Positions 17,062 through 25,846 of a DNA stretch of 64,000 bases are shown piece by piece. The stretch comes from Alphaproteobacteria bacterium Ga0077535 (lineage in GTDB: Bacteria; Pseudomonadota; Alphaproteobacteria; Caulobacterales; Aquidulcibacteraceae): contig LNEK01000030.1 of the NCBI GenBank assembly GCA_001464425.1, positions 1-64,000 on the forward strand, in the 5' to 3' direction. Made by a program: the position numbers and the translations under genes. The notes below the pieces were generated by a model that was not told the DNA's origin, made no database searches, and worked only from the letters and a program-made list of their open reading frames with translations. How positions within the stretch are numbered: position 1 is the first letter of the stretch; each line of letters begins with the position of its first letter.

Positions 17062-19119
17062 ATGATTACGCTTTCACGCCGCGCCATGGGCGCGTCGACG
17101 CTGGCCCTTTTGGCGGGCTGCGCGACGGGCACGAGCGGCGGCACGGCCAACGGCCGCGGCGCACCGGCCATCGGCTCGTTCGGCGTCGATCTCGCCGGCC
17201 GCAACCTCGCTGTTCGCCCAGGCGATGACTTCTTCCAGTACGCCAATGGCACGTGGGCCAGCACCACGGAAATCCCGTCCGATCGCACCCGCTGGGGCAC
17301 GTTCGATATTCTGCGCGAGAAAGCCGACAACGATCAGCGCGTGATCATTGAAGAAGTCGCGCTTGCTGGCGGCGCACCGGGTTCGAACCAAAAGAAAATC
17401 GCCGACTATTACAACGCCTATCTCGACCAAGCCGCGATCGACGCGCGCGGCCTCGAGCCTCTGCAGGCGGAACTCGCGCAGATCGCTGCGATCCAAAACC
17501 ACGAACAAGCGATCCGCGTAATCGCCTCTCCTGGCATTTCGGTCACCTCGCCGATCGCGATGTATGTCGGCCTCGATGAGCGCAACCCGAACCGCTACAT
17601 CACCAACATGACGCACGCGGGCCTCGGCCTACCCGAGCGTGAATATTATCGCCGCACTGATGGCGTCTTCCCGGGCCTGCGTGAATCGTATGTCGCGCAC
17701 ATCGGGCGCACGCTCGGCCTCGTCGGCCAAAGCGACCCAGCCGCAAAAGCAACCGCGGTCATGGCGTTTGAAACGCAGATCGCTGAACGCCATTGGCCGC
17801 GCGCCGATCGCCGCGATCGTTCGCGTACTTACAATCTGAAAACCCGCGCTGAAATTCGCGCCTTGGCGCCGAACTTCCCGTGGGATGCGGCGTTCGACGC
17901 CTCTGGCATGGGCGCAGTGCAGGAAGTCGTTATCGCCGAGCTATCGGCCATGGGCCCGCTCGCCGAACTCTTCATGGCGACGCCGGTTTCGACGATCAAA
18001 TCCTACCTCACCTACCATTTGGTGCGGAATAATTCGTCGGTTCTGCCAAGCAACATCGACGCGGAAATTTTCGAGTTTCACGGCAAGACGCTGAGCGGTC
18101 AGCCGGAACAGCGCGAGCGTTGGAAGCGCGCAGTCAGCGCAGTGAATGGTTCGCTCGGTGAAGCGGTCGGCCAAATCTACGTGCAGCGCCACTTCCCGCC
18201 CGCTGCGAAAGCGCAAATGCTTGAACTGGTCGAGAATATGCGCACGGCTTATGGCCAGCGCATCGACCAGCTGTCGTGGATGTCCGCCGAAACCAAAGTC
18301 GCGGCGCGCGAGAAGCTCGCGACCTTCCGTCCGAAGATCGGCTATCCGGATCGCTGGCGCGATTATTCGGCGCTTGAAGTCCGCACCGGCGATGCGTTCG
18401 GCAACGCCAAGCGCGCGCAAATCTTCGACTGGAACGAGAGCATCGACCGCCTTGGCCGCCCGACCGACAAGGACGAGTGGTTCATGACGCCGCAAACGGT
18501 GAACGCCTATTACAATCCGGTGTTCAACGAGATCGTCTTCCCGGCCGCGATCCTGCAGCCGCCGTTCTTCGATCCGAACGCCGATCCGGCCGTGAACTAC
18601 GGCGCGATCGGCGGCGTCATCGGCCACGAAATGGGCCACGGCTTCGATGACCAAGGCGCGAAGTCCGACGCACAGGGCGTGCTCCGCGATTGGTGGAATG
18701 CGCAAGACGTGGCGCGCTTCGAAGAAGTCACCGGCCGCTTGGCGGCGCAATATGCTGAGTTCGAACCGCTACCGGGCCTGCCGCTCAACGGCCGCCTAAC
18801 GCTTGGCGAAAACATCGGCGACAATGGCGGCCTGCAGGTTGCCTATCACGCCTACACGATCTCGCGCGGCGGTCGCGAAGCGGAAGTCATCGACGGCGTC
18901 ACCGGCGATCAGCGCTTCTTCCTCGGCTGGGCGCAGGTGTGGCGTTCGCTGATGCGCGAAGAAGCGATGCGCAACCAAGTGCTGAACGGCCCGCACTCGC
19001 CGGGCATCTACCGCGCCAACGGCCCGGTGCGGAACATGGATGCTTGGTACGCCGCGTTCGACGTGACGGCGGAGGACGATCTCTATCTGCCGCCGGATCA
19101 GCGCGTCACGATCTGGTAA
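17062..19119 (+). CDS. M13-family zinc metallopeptidase, lipoprotein
   Basis: The 685-residue protein has the M13 (neprilysin/PepO) zinc site HEMGH at 522-526 and the third ligand E583 in ENIGDNGG, with the family motif NAYYNP upstream. The N-terminus MITLSRRAMG...LAGC combines a twin-arginine-like SRRxMG with a lipobox, so it is probably exported folded and lipid-anchored. Such enzymes cleave oligopeptides in the periplasm. It starts 24 bases after the RND pump gene with GGAGGA upstream, so it is likely part of that operon. A strong terminator follows. Confidence 0.93.
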   Translation: MITLSRRAMGASTLALLAGCATGTSGGTANGRGAPAIGSFGVDLAGRNLAVRPGDDFFQYANGTWASTTEIPSDRTRWGTFDILREKADNDQRVIIEEVALAGGAPGSNQKKIADYYNAYLDQAAIDARGLEPLQAELAQIAAIQNHEQAIRVIASPGISVTSPIAMYVGLDERNPNRYITNMTHAGLGLPEREYYRRTDGVFPGLRESYVAHIGRTLGLVGQSDPAAKATAVMAFETQIAERHWPRADRRDRSRTYNLKTRAEIRALAPNFPWDAAFDASGMGAVQEVVIAELSAMGPLAELFMATPVSTIKSYLTYHLVRNNSSVLPSNIDAEIFEFHGKTLSGQPEQRERWKRAVSAVNGSLGEAVGQIYVQRHFPPAAKAQMLELVENMRTAYGQRIDQLSWMSAETKVAAREKLATFRPKIGYPDRWRDYSALEVRTGDAFGNAKRAQIFDWNESIDRLGRPTDKDEWFMTPQTVNAYYNPVFNEIVFPAAILQPPFFDPNADPAVNYGAIGGVIGHEMGHGFDDQGAKSDAQGVLRDWWNAQDVARFEEVTGRLAAQYAEFEPLPGLPLNGRLTLGENIGDNGGLQVAYHAYTISRGGREAEVIDGVTGDQRFFLGWAQVWRSLMREEAMRNQVLNGPHSPGIYRANGPVRNMDAWYAAFDVTAEDDLYLPPDQRVTIW

Positions 19120-19140
19120 GCGTTAAAGCTTGAAACGATG

Positions 19141-19171
19141 AAGGGGAGCGCTGCGAGGCGCTCCCCTTTTT
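19141..19171 (+). terminator. Rho-independent terminator of the efflux operon
   Basis: AAGGGGAGCGC at 19141-19151 pairs perfectly with GCGCTCCCCTT at 19158-19168 around a 6-base loop, and the T run extends to 19171. It ends the plus-strand operon that begins at 10822. The stop codon of the converging gene touches its last base. Confidence 0.92.
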
Positions 19172-19572
19172 CATTCTGGATACTTCTTCGCCATCGCCTT
19201 CCAGCTCTTGGCGGCGAGCTGGTGCAGAACGGCTTCATCGACATCGGCCAGCTTGTTGATGTAGAGACAGCTGCGGCCTGTCTTGTGCTTGCCGAGTTTT
19301 TTCATCAGCGGCTCGTTCTCGTAGCCGTCCATCATGTAGAGCACGAGATTGGCCTTGCGCGGGCTGAAGCCGATGCGCGGCCACTTGCCGGTAGCGCCGT
19401 CGTATTCGCCATAGCCGATGATCGTCGGACCCCACATCGCTGGCTTTTCGCCAGTGATTTTGCGCAGCATTTTGTCGACGGTCTTCGCGTCCTTGCGGCG
19501 CGTTTCGTCTTCGACGGCGGCAATAAGGGCGGGGACTGAGGCTTTGGTTTTCTGTGTTTTTGGTTCAGCCAT
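19171..19572 (-). CDS. DUF1801-type protein
   Basis: The 133-residue soluble protein resembles the DUF1801/YdhG-like fold. It has a charged N-terminal helix, then MWGPTIIGYGEYDG, WPRIGFSPRKANLVLYMMDG and GRSCLYINKLADVD, which are the usual conserved blocks. The biochemical role of the family is not established. The ATG at 19572 is chosen over 19581 because GAGGAT lies just upstream. It is the last gene of the reverse-strand run that starts at 24875. Confidence 0.75.
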   Translation of the reverse strand: MAEPKTQKTKASVPALIAAVEDETRRKDAKTVDKMLRKITGEKPAMWGPTIIGYGEYDGATGKWPRIGFSPRKANLVLYMMDGYENEPLMKKLGKHKTGRSCLYINKLADVDEAVLHQLAAKSWKAMAKKYPE

Positions 19573-19600
19573 AATCCTCACCCTTCACATCAAAGTTTGC

Positions 19601-20332
19601 TCAGCAAAACACCAGCAACGCACCCGTCCGGATCGAATGTTCGGCGAAGCCGTGGAGCTTCGCGCACAACATCGCGGCGATTGGATGCTCCTCCCACGGC
19701 GCGCGAGGCATTGGCTTAGGCTTAAACAAGCTCCATCCCTTACGGGCCGCACCTTGCGTTTCCCGGATCGCCGCAGAGAAACGCTCACTTTCGTAGTCGG
19801 CCAGAAGATCATTTGGCAGTTCGAGCGTGGCTGCTACGCGGGCGCACTCGCGCCTCAGCGCATAACTTGATCCAACCCAACCATAGGCTTGATCGTCAGA
19901 GATGATCACGCGAGCAAAGTCCTGCGGCACGTAAAAGCCTTCAGCATCGCTGTGCATAATCAGGTGGTCGAACAGGCGCGTCGATGCTTTAGCAAACGTC
20001 CCGGGCTCTGCGCCGTTATTCTCGTCCACGAACTCAGCGCTGTATCGCGTGTAGAGCGGATCGTGCATCGCCTGCTCGTCCGGCGCTAACGGCGGAGGCA
20101 AGCTGCCGTTGAACTGAAGGTGCGCTGCACAGCGTCGCAAATTGTGGAGCCCGGAATAGCCATACGTGCTTGTCGAATGGACAGCACTCTGGGCGGGCTC
20201 CGCGTGCGCGGCCAAACCAACTTTCGCCAGCACACCGTCAAGTTTCTTGAGGTCTTCGCGAAACCATTCCGCGCCCTCGTCGTCATTGACGATCAAATCG
20301 GCTAGCATGCCGACTTCGAGCGCTAGCCCCAT
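19601..20332 (-). CDS. Unknown protein downstream of pntB
   Basis: The 243-residue soluble protein has no signal peptide, no membrane span and no motif I recognise. It is acidic in the N-terminal half, with a central segment rich in Tyr and Phe, and has four cysteines scattered through it. It begins three bases after the pntB stop on the same strand, so it is almost certainly co-transcribed with the transhydrogenase genes. Codon use looks like its neighbours. Function unknown. Confidence 0.6.
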   Translation of the reverse strand: MGLALEVGMLADLIVNDDEGAEWFREDLKKLDGVLAKVGLAAHAEPAQSAVHSTSTYGYSGLHNLRRCAAHLQFNGSLPPPLAPDEQAMHDPLYTRYSAEFVDENNGAEPGTFAKASTRLFDHLIMHSDAEGFYVPQDFARVIISDDQAYGWVGSSYALRRECARVAATLELPNDLLADYESERFSAAIRETQGAARKGWSLFKPKPMPRAPWEEHPIAAMLCAKLHGFAEHSIRTGALLVFC

Positions 20333-20335
20333 GCC

Positions 20336-21742
<1,407 letters not shown>

Positions 21743-21743
21743 G

Positions 21744-22367
21744 TCAGCCCCTGGGTCCGTACCGGCGCCAACGCGACCAGCCGGAAAGTATTGTCACCGC
21801 AGGCGCGGCGAAGAAGACGAGTGCGGCAAGCCAAGTGGGCCAATCCCAAATCTCGGTCGCGCCAAGAAAAGCAAGCACGTTGCCGATGATCGGCACGAAA
21901 GCGAGTACCGCGCCCACAATAGTGGACGGCAGCGCTGGCCACTCGAACGTCAGCTGCACCCATTCGATCACCACGAACACTTGCAGCACGCAGAGCGCCA
22001 GCCAAGCGATCGCGATCACGCAGCCGAGGCCTGCGCATCCCGCCACCTGGATCTGGAAGCGCCCGATATCTTCGCGCGCCCGCGTGCGGTCAAACGTGTG
22101 TGGCGCGACCGCGGGTTCTTCGCGGAGATTGGAGAGCGCGCGCTGCGCCGCAGCGCGCAACTCATCATCGTTGACGGCGCCCTCTTCGCGCACCTCGTTG
22201 ACCTGCGCTTCGAAGGCTTCGACCGTCACCTGCATCGCCGCGATCGCACGCGGCACAGCGCCGCCGGATGCACGCCAGCCTTCGACAAAGCGGCGCATGA
22301 ACGCCTCGGCGGAAAGCCGGCCGTCCAGATAAGCTTCGATGAGGGCCCGCCACTCCGCCGCGTTCAT
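21744..22367 (-). CDS. Unknown membrane protein between pntAB and pntB
   Basis: The 207-residue protein has a soluble, helical N-terminal half of about 105 residues and a hydrophobic C-terminal half with about three spans (near 113-133, 148-168 and 178-196). The N-terminal half (ALIEAYLDGRLSAEAFMRRF and a Glu-rich helix) recalls small immunity-like helical domains, but this is only an impression. It ends with a short basic tail. It is in the same transcription unit as the pnt genes, with one base to pntB. Function unknown. Confidence 0.6.
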   Translation of the reverse strand: MNAAEWRALIEAYLDGRLSAEAFMRRFVEGWRASGGAVPRAIAAMQVTVEAFEAQVNEVREEGAVNDDELRAAAQRALSNLREEPAVAPHTFDRTRAREDIGRFQIQVAGCAGLGCVIAIAWLALCVLQVFVVIEWVQLTFEWPALPSTIVGAVLAFVPIIGNVLAFLGATEIWDWPTWLAALVFFAAPAVTILSGWSRWRRYGPRG

Positions 22368-22410
22368 CGTTCCATTCCGGGATGAGGTGATTTTCGACTT
22401 CTGCCGAAAG

Positions 22411-22713
22411 TCACTTCTTCTCTTTCTTTTTGTACATCGCCAGCATGCGCTGCGTGACCAGGAAGCCGCCGAAGATATTCACCGCCGCAAGCCCCGCGGC
22501 TAGCCCGCCGGCGCCCTTGGCAATCCAGCCATTCTCAACATTCGCGTTTGCCGCAGCCGCGATCAACGCGCCGACGATAATCACGGACGAGATCGCGTTG
22601 GTGACGGCCATCAGCGGCGTATGCAGCGCCGGCGTTACTGACCAGACGACGTAATAGCCAACGAAGATCGCCAGCACGAAAATCGCCAAATAGAAAACGA
22701 ACGGATCGACCAT
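22411..22713 (-). CDS. pntAB: NAD(P) transhydrogenase alpha subunit, membrane part
   Basis: The 100-residue protein carries about three membrane helices of domain II and the conserved block VTPALHTPLMAVTNAISSVIIVGALI, diagnostic for PntA part 2. The C-terminus is strongly basic (MYKKKEKK). The ATG at 22713 is chosen because GGGAG lies 8 bases upstream and the family begins at MVDPFVF. In alphaproteobacteria the alpha subunit is often split into PntAA and PntAB, as here. Confidence 0.93.
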   Translation of the reverse strand: MVDPFVFYLAIFVLAIFVGYYVVWSVTPALHTPLMAVTNAISSVIIVGALIAAAANANVENGWIAKGAGGLAAGLAAVNIFGGFLVTQRMLAMYKKKEKK

Positions 22714-22717
22714 GCTC

Positions 22718-23062
22718 TTAGCTCCCGAACCGTTCGCGGCACTGCGTCGCTGCAGCACGCCGATCCGCCGATGATTGCTCTAGCCAATGACTGCGCGCGG
22801 CGCTGGCGGCGTAGCGGCCAGTCATGCCTTCGACCCCTTCCATCGTGTTGAGTTGCGTAAGCAGGCGGCCCAGCACGTCGGCCCATTCACCGGAGGCGCC
22901 GCGTGGATAGGTCAGCACATTGAGGTTGGCATGCGCGGCAATCGCACCCGCGCACATCGTGACGGCGCTAATCGACGGCCCATCTTGCGCATAAGCGGCC
23001 GGCGTCGACAGCGCGGCAGCGAAGAGCACCGCGGCGGAGGCTTTCCGTATCGTGCCCATCAT
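22718..23062 (-). CDS. Unknown secreted protein in the pnt operon
   Basis: The 114-residue product has a clear signal peptide (MMGTIRKAS then a hydrophobic run, cleavage after AAYAQ). The small mature domain has two cysteines (in VTMCAGA and ATQCRER) that could form a disulfide. The start at 23062 is set by AAGGAGA seven bases upstream. It ends five bases before pntAB. No family recognised; periplasmic location is inferred from the signal. Confidence 0.6.
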   Translation of the reverse strand: MMGTIRKASAAVLFAAALSTPAAYAQDGPSISAVTMCAGAIAAHANLNVLTYPRGASGEWADVLGRLLTQLNTMEGVEGMTGRYAASAARSHWLEQSSADRRAAATQCRERFGS

Positions 23063-23081
23063 CGCGCGTCTCCTTCTTGAA

Positions 23082-23432
23082 TTAATTTGTGTCGTAGGTT
23101 GCGTCCGCACGCACGACCAGACCGGCAGCATCCATCTCGTGCGTCTCTGCAGCGCGTTCACCGCGATGATTCCGATAAATCAGGGTGTGGCCTCGCGCAC
23201 CGACCAGCAGCGCCTCCGGCGAAAACGTGAGCTGCGGCGCACGTTCCAGCGCGCGCTCGAAATACGCACGCAGCATGGCTTTGCCATGAATGACGCCGTC
23301 ATGTGAGAAACCGAGCGCGGCGATATAGGGCGACGAGAACTCGATGTCGTCCGCATAAAGCGCAACGATCGCCTCGATGTCGCGCGCATTCCATGCGGCG
23401 TAGTATTTTTCGGCGAACTCGTCGTCGTTCAT
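23082..23432 (-). CDS. SnoaL-like/NTF2-fold protein
   Basis: The 116-residue protein has the SnoaL-like pattern: an N-terminal helix with YYAAWNARDIEAIVALYADDIEF, a central HGKAMLRAYFERAL and beta strands with YRNHRGERAAETHEM. These NTF2-fold proteins are small-molecule isomerases, hydrolases or structural partners. Its ATG overlaps the pntAA stop by four bases (ATGA), so it is translationally coupled to the transhydrogenase. The specific reaction cannot be inferred. Confidence 0.8.
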   Translation of the reverse strand: MNDDEFAEKYYAAWNARDIEAIVALYADDIEFSSPYIAALGFSHDGVIHGKAMLRAYFERALERAPQLTFSPEALLVGARGHTLIYRNHRGERAAETHEMDAAGLVVRADATYDTN

Positions 23433-24565
23433 GCAGCGCTCGCTGGAGCCAAGGATGGATGGATGATCGCCCCCGCCTTGGTGAGCATGGCGCCCTTGAT
23501 GATCTCGTCGTCCCAAGCCGGCGAGAACGCCTTGCTGTCTTTGTCGGTAAGCAACGGCAGCAACGCGAGCAGGTTCTTCGCGTAGAGCGAAGATGAATCC
23601 GCCGGCAGGCGGGCCGGCAGGTTGGTGAAGCCCATGATCTTCACGTTGCCGAACTCTACCAGTTCATCAGGCTTCGAGAGCGGGCAGTTGCCGCCCTGCG
23701 CGACAGCGAGATCGATAATCACGGAGCCCGGACGCATCGATTTCGCTTGTGCTTCCGTCACCAGCACCGGCGCCGGTCGACCCGGAATGAGCGCCGTGGT
23801 GATGACGATGTCTTGCTTGGCCAAGTGCTCTGTGACCAGCGCAGCTTGCTTGGCCTGATACTCAGCACTCATCGGTTTGGCATAGCCCGCAGTGGTTTCT
23901 GCCTGTTTGAACTCTTCATCTTCGACAGCGACGAATTTGGCGCCAAGCGAAGCCACCTGCTCTTTCGTCGCCGGGCGCACGTCGGTGGCGGTGACGACAG
24001 CGCCAAGACGGCGCGCAGTGGCGATGGCTTGCAGGCCGGCGACGCCGACGCCCATCACGAACACGCGCGCGGCGGCAACAGTGCCGGCGGCGGTCATCAT
24101 CATTGGGAACGCACGGCCATAGAGCGCGGCGCCCTCGATGACCGCGCGATAGCCGGCGAGATTCGCTTGGCTGGACAGCGCGTCCATCGCTTGAGCGCGG
24201 CTAATGCGCGGGATGAATTCCATGGCCAGTGCGTCGACCTTGGCCTTGGCCAATGCGTCAATGACGGCTTTGTCGCCATAGGGTTCGAGCAGCGAGGCGA
24301 AGCCTACGCCAGCTTTCATTGCGCCAATTTCGGCATCGGTCGGGCGACGCACTTTGACGACGAGATCGGCGCTGCCGATGCCGCCATCGGCGCTCACTTC
24401 GGCGCCCGCATCTTTGTAATATTGATCCGGCACGCTCGCGCCCACGCCGGCGCCCGCCGCGACCGTGACCGTGTGACCTAGACCAATTATCTTCTTCACC
24501 GTGTCGGGCGTCGCCGCGACACGCGTTTCACCGGGAGCGCTTTCCTTTAGGACCGCGATCCGCAA
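23429..24565 (-). CDS. pntAA: NAD(P) transhydrogenase alpha subunit, NAD-binding part
   Basis: The 378-residue protein is domain I of transhydrogenase. It begins MRIAVLKESAPGETRVAATP, has the NAD-binding fold with VMGVGVAGLQAIATARRLGA, and shows the mobile-loop region and VITTALIPGRPAPVLV. It resembles alanine dehydrogenase in fold but keeps the Pnt motifs. The start codon is TTG at 24565; no closer alternative preserves the conserved first residues. It lies four bases after an oxidase subunit IV-like gene. Confidence 0.96.
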   Translation of the reverse strand: MRIAVLKESAPGETRVAATPDTVKKIIGLGHTVTVAAGAGVGASVPDQYYKDAGAEVSADGGIGSADLVVKVRRPTDAEIGAMKAGVGFASLLEPYGDKAVIDALAKAKVDALAMEFIPRISRAQAMDALSSQANLAGYRAVIEGAALYGRAFPMMMTAAGTVAAARVFVMGVGVAGLQAIATARRLGAVVTATDVRPATKEQVASLGAKFVAVEDEEFKQAETTAGYAKPMSAEYQAKQAALVTEHLAKQDIVITTALIPGRPAPVLVTEAQAKSMRPGSVIIDLAVAQGGNCPLSKPDELVEFGNVKIMGFTNLPARLPADSSSLYAKNLLALLPLLTDKDSKAFSPAWDDEIIKGAMLTKAGAIIHPSLAPASAA

Positions 24566-24569
24566 CGGC

Positions 24570-24875
24570 TCAGCCCATCACACTAGTGAGAGCAGGAACG
24601 ATAAGGCCGCCTAGGCCCAGCAGCACCCACATGGCGACTTGCGCGGCCCAGTAGACACTGGAGAGACGAAACAGGAAACCCGCGACAATGCCGATCACGA
24701 CAAACGCGATCCAGCCGGCCCACCAGCCGGTGCCAATGGCGAAGGCCAAAGTCAGCAGCGCGATCGCCTGGACGACCAGCGTGCCGCCCCAAACCGAGGT
24801 GAGCAGGAAACCATGGAAGGTATCCTTCTGGTCCTGGATTTCCATGTGCCCGCGTGCGCCGTCAGTCTGCGCCAT
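24570..24875 (-). CDS. aa3-type cytochrome c oxidase subunit IV-like
   Basis: The 101-residue membrane protein starts with a short soluble part containing MEIQDQKDTFHGFL, the conserved block of the alphaproteobacterial aa3 oxidase subunit IV family (PF07835). About three hydrophobic segments follow, more than the single span of the shortest members. The ATG at 24875 has GAGGAGA six bases upstream. It is first in the pnt transcription unit. Assignment rests on that short block, so the oxidase link is likely but not certain. Confidence 0.7.
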   Translation of the reverse strand: MAQTDGARGHMEIQDQKDTFHGFLLTSVWGGTLVVQAIALLTLAFAIGTGWWAGWIAFVVIGIVAGFLFRLSSVYWAAQVAMWVLLGLGGLIVPALTSVMG

Positions 24876-24950
24876 TCCAAATCTCCTCGCTGGTGAGCGG
24901 GGTTTAGACCGCGTTGCCCGGGCGAACAAGCGGGCCTTGCGTCGCGGCGC

Positions 24951-25733
24951 TTACGATCTTGGGCGGCGACTAACTGGAAGAAAGCTGACCTGATCGCCCT
25001 CGAAACGGGCGGCAGTCAGGATGCCGGACGCATAGGCGCCAGTATCGACCGCGATCCGGCGGCTATCGGCGTAAGGCTGATCGACGGGGGTGTGGCCGTG
25101 GACGACCCGGTGCGAGAACGGGCGCTTGGACGCGATGAAGGCGCCCCGGGCCCAGAACAGGTCCTCATCGGTCTGCTCTTCAAGCCGGCGGCCGGCATCG
25201 ACGCCAGCGTGAACGAAAGCATAGTCGCCGAGTTCGACGTAGCGCTCGAGTCCCTGAAGGAATTCGTAGTGCCCGGCAGGCAGGCATGCCCTCAGGTGTT
25301 GAGCAACGCCAATCCAGTCATGCTCCTCAGCGCCGACGGGCGGCGGAGGTTGCACGCCATAGGAGAGCAGCGTTTCAGCACCGCCCTGAAGGAGCCAGGC
25401 GCGATGGGCCATTGGGTCATCGAGAAACCCGAGCATGGACTGCTCGTGATTGCCCTTGAGGTAGCGACCGTGGCAGCCGAAGGGCCGGCCCGCGACCAGG
25501 AGCTCAATGACGCCCTTGCTGTCAGGACCGCGGTCAACGTAGTCACCCAGGAAGATGACCAGGGGCGGGCCGCCGGCGCGCGTGTCCTCGCTCGCGCGTG
25601 CTTCGAGCATGGCGATCATGTCAGCCAGCAAATCCGCGCGGCCATGAATGTCGCCAATGGCGAATCCTACCCGGTCCGCGGGAAAATACGCGGCGGGCGG
25701 CGCGGGACGCTCGAACATCCGCAGCAATTCCAT
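24951..25733 (-). CDS. Metallophosphoesterase (serine/threonine phosphatase type)
   Basis: The protein (260 residues from the ATG at 25733) has the phosphoesterase metal motifs GDIHG (27-31), GDYVDRG (63-69) and GNHE (94-97), then the later histidine motif HGHTPV. These bind two metals in PP1/PP2A-like phosphatases and ApaH-like hydrolases. Targets may be phosphoproteins or dinucleotide polyphosphates. A TTG at 25769 with AAAGGGA upstream would add 12 residues and is a reasonable alternative start. It is followed 75 bases later by the pnt cluster. Confidence 0.9.
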   Translation of the reverse strand: MELLRMFERPAPPAAYFPADRVGFAIGDIHGRADLLADMIAMLEARASEDTRAGGPPLVIFLGDYVDRGPDSKGVIELLVAGRPFGCHGRYLKGNHEQSMLGFLDDPMAHRAWLLQGGAETLLSYGVQPPPPVGAEEHDWIGVAQHLRACLPAGHYEFLQGLERYVELGDYAFVHAGVDAGRRLEEQTDEDLFWARGAFIASKRPFSHRVVHGHTPVDQPYADSRRIAVDTGAYASGILTAARFEGDQVSFLPVSRRPRS

Positions 25734-25846
25734 GCGTTTGGTGTAACGCCCGGCGTCCAGAGGTGGCAATGCAGTTCCCTTTACCGCAACAGTGCGGCGC
25801 GGAGCAGAACTTGCAGCGCGGCGGGTGAAGAGGCAGGCCGAATAGT

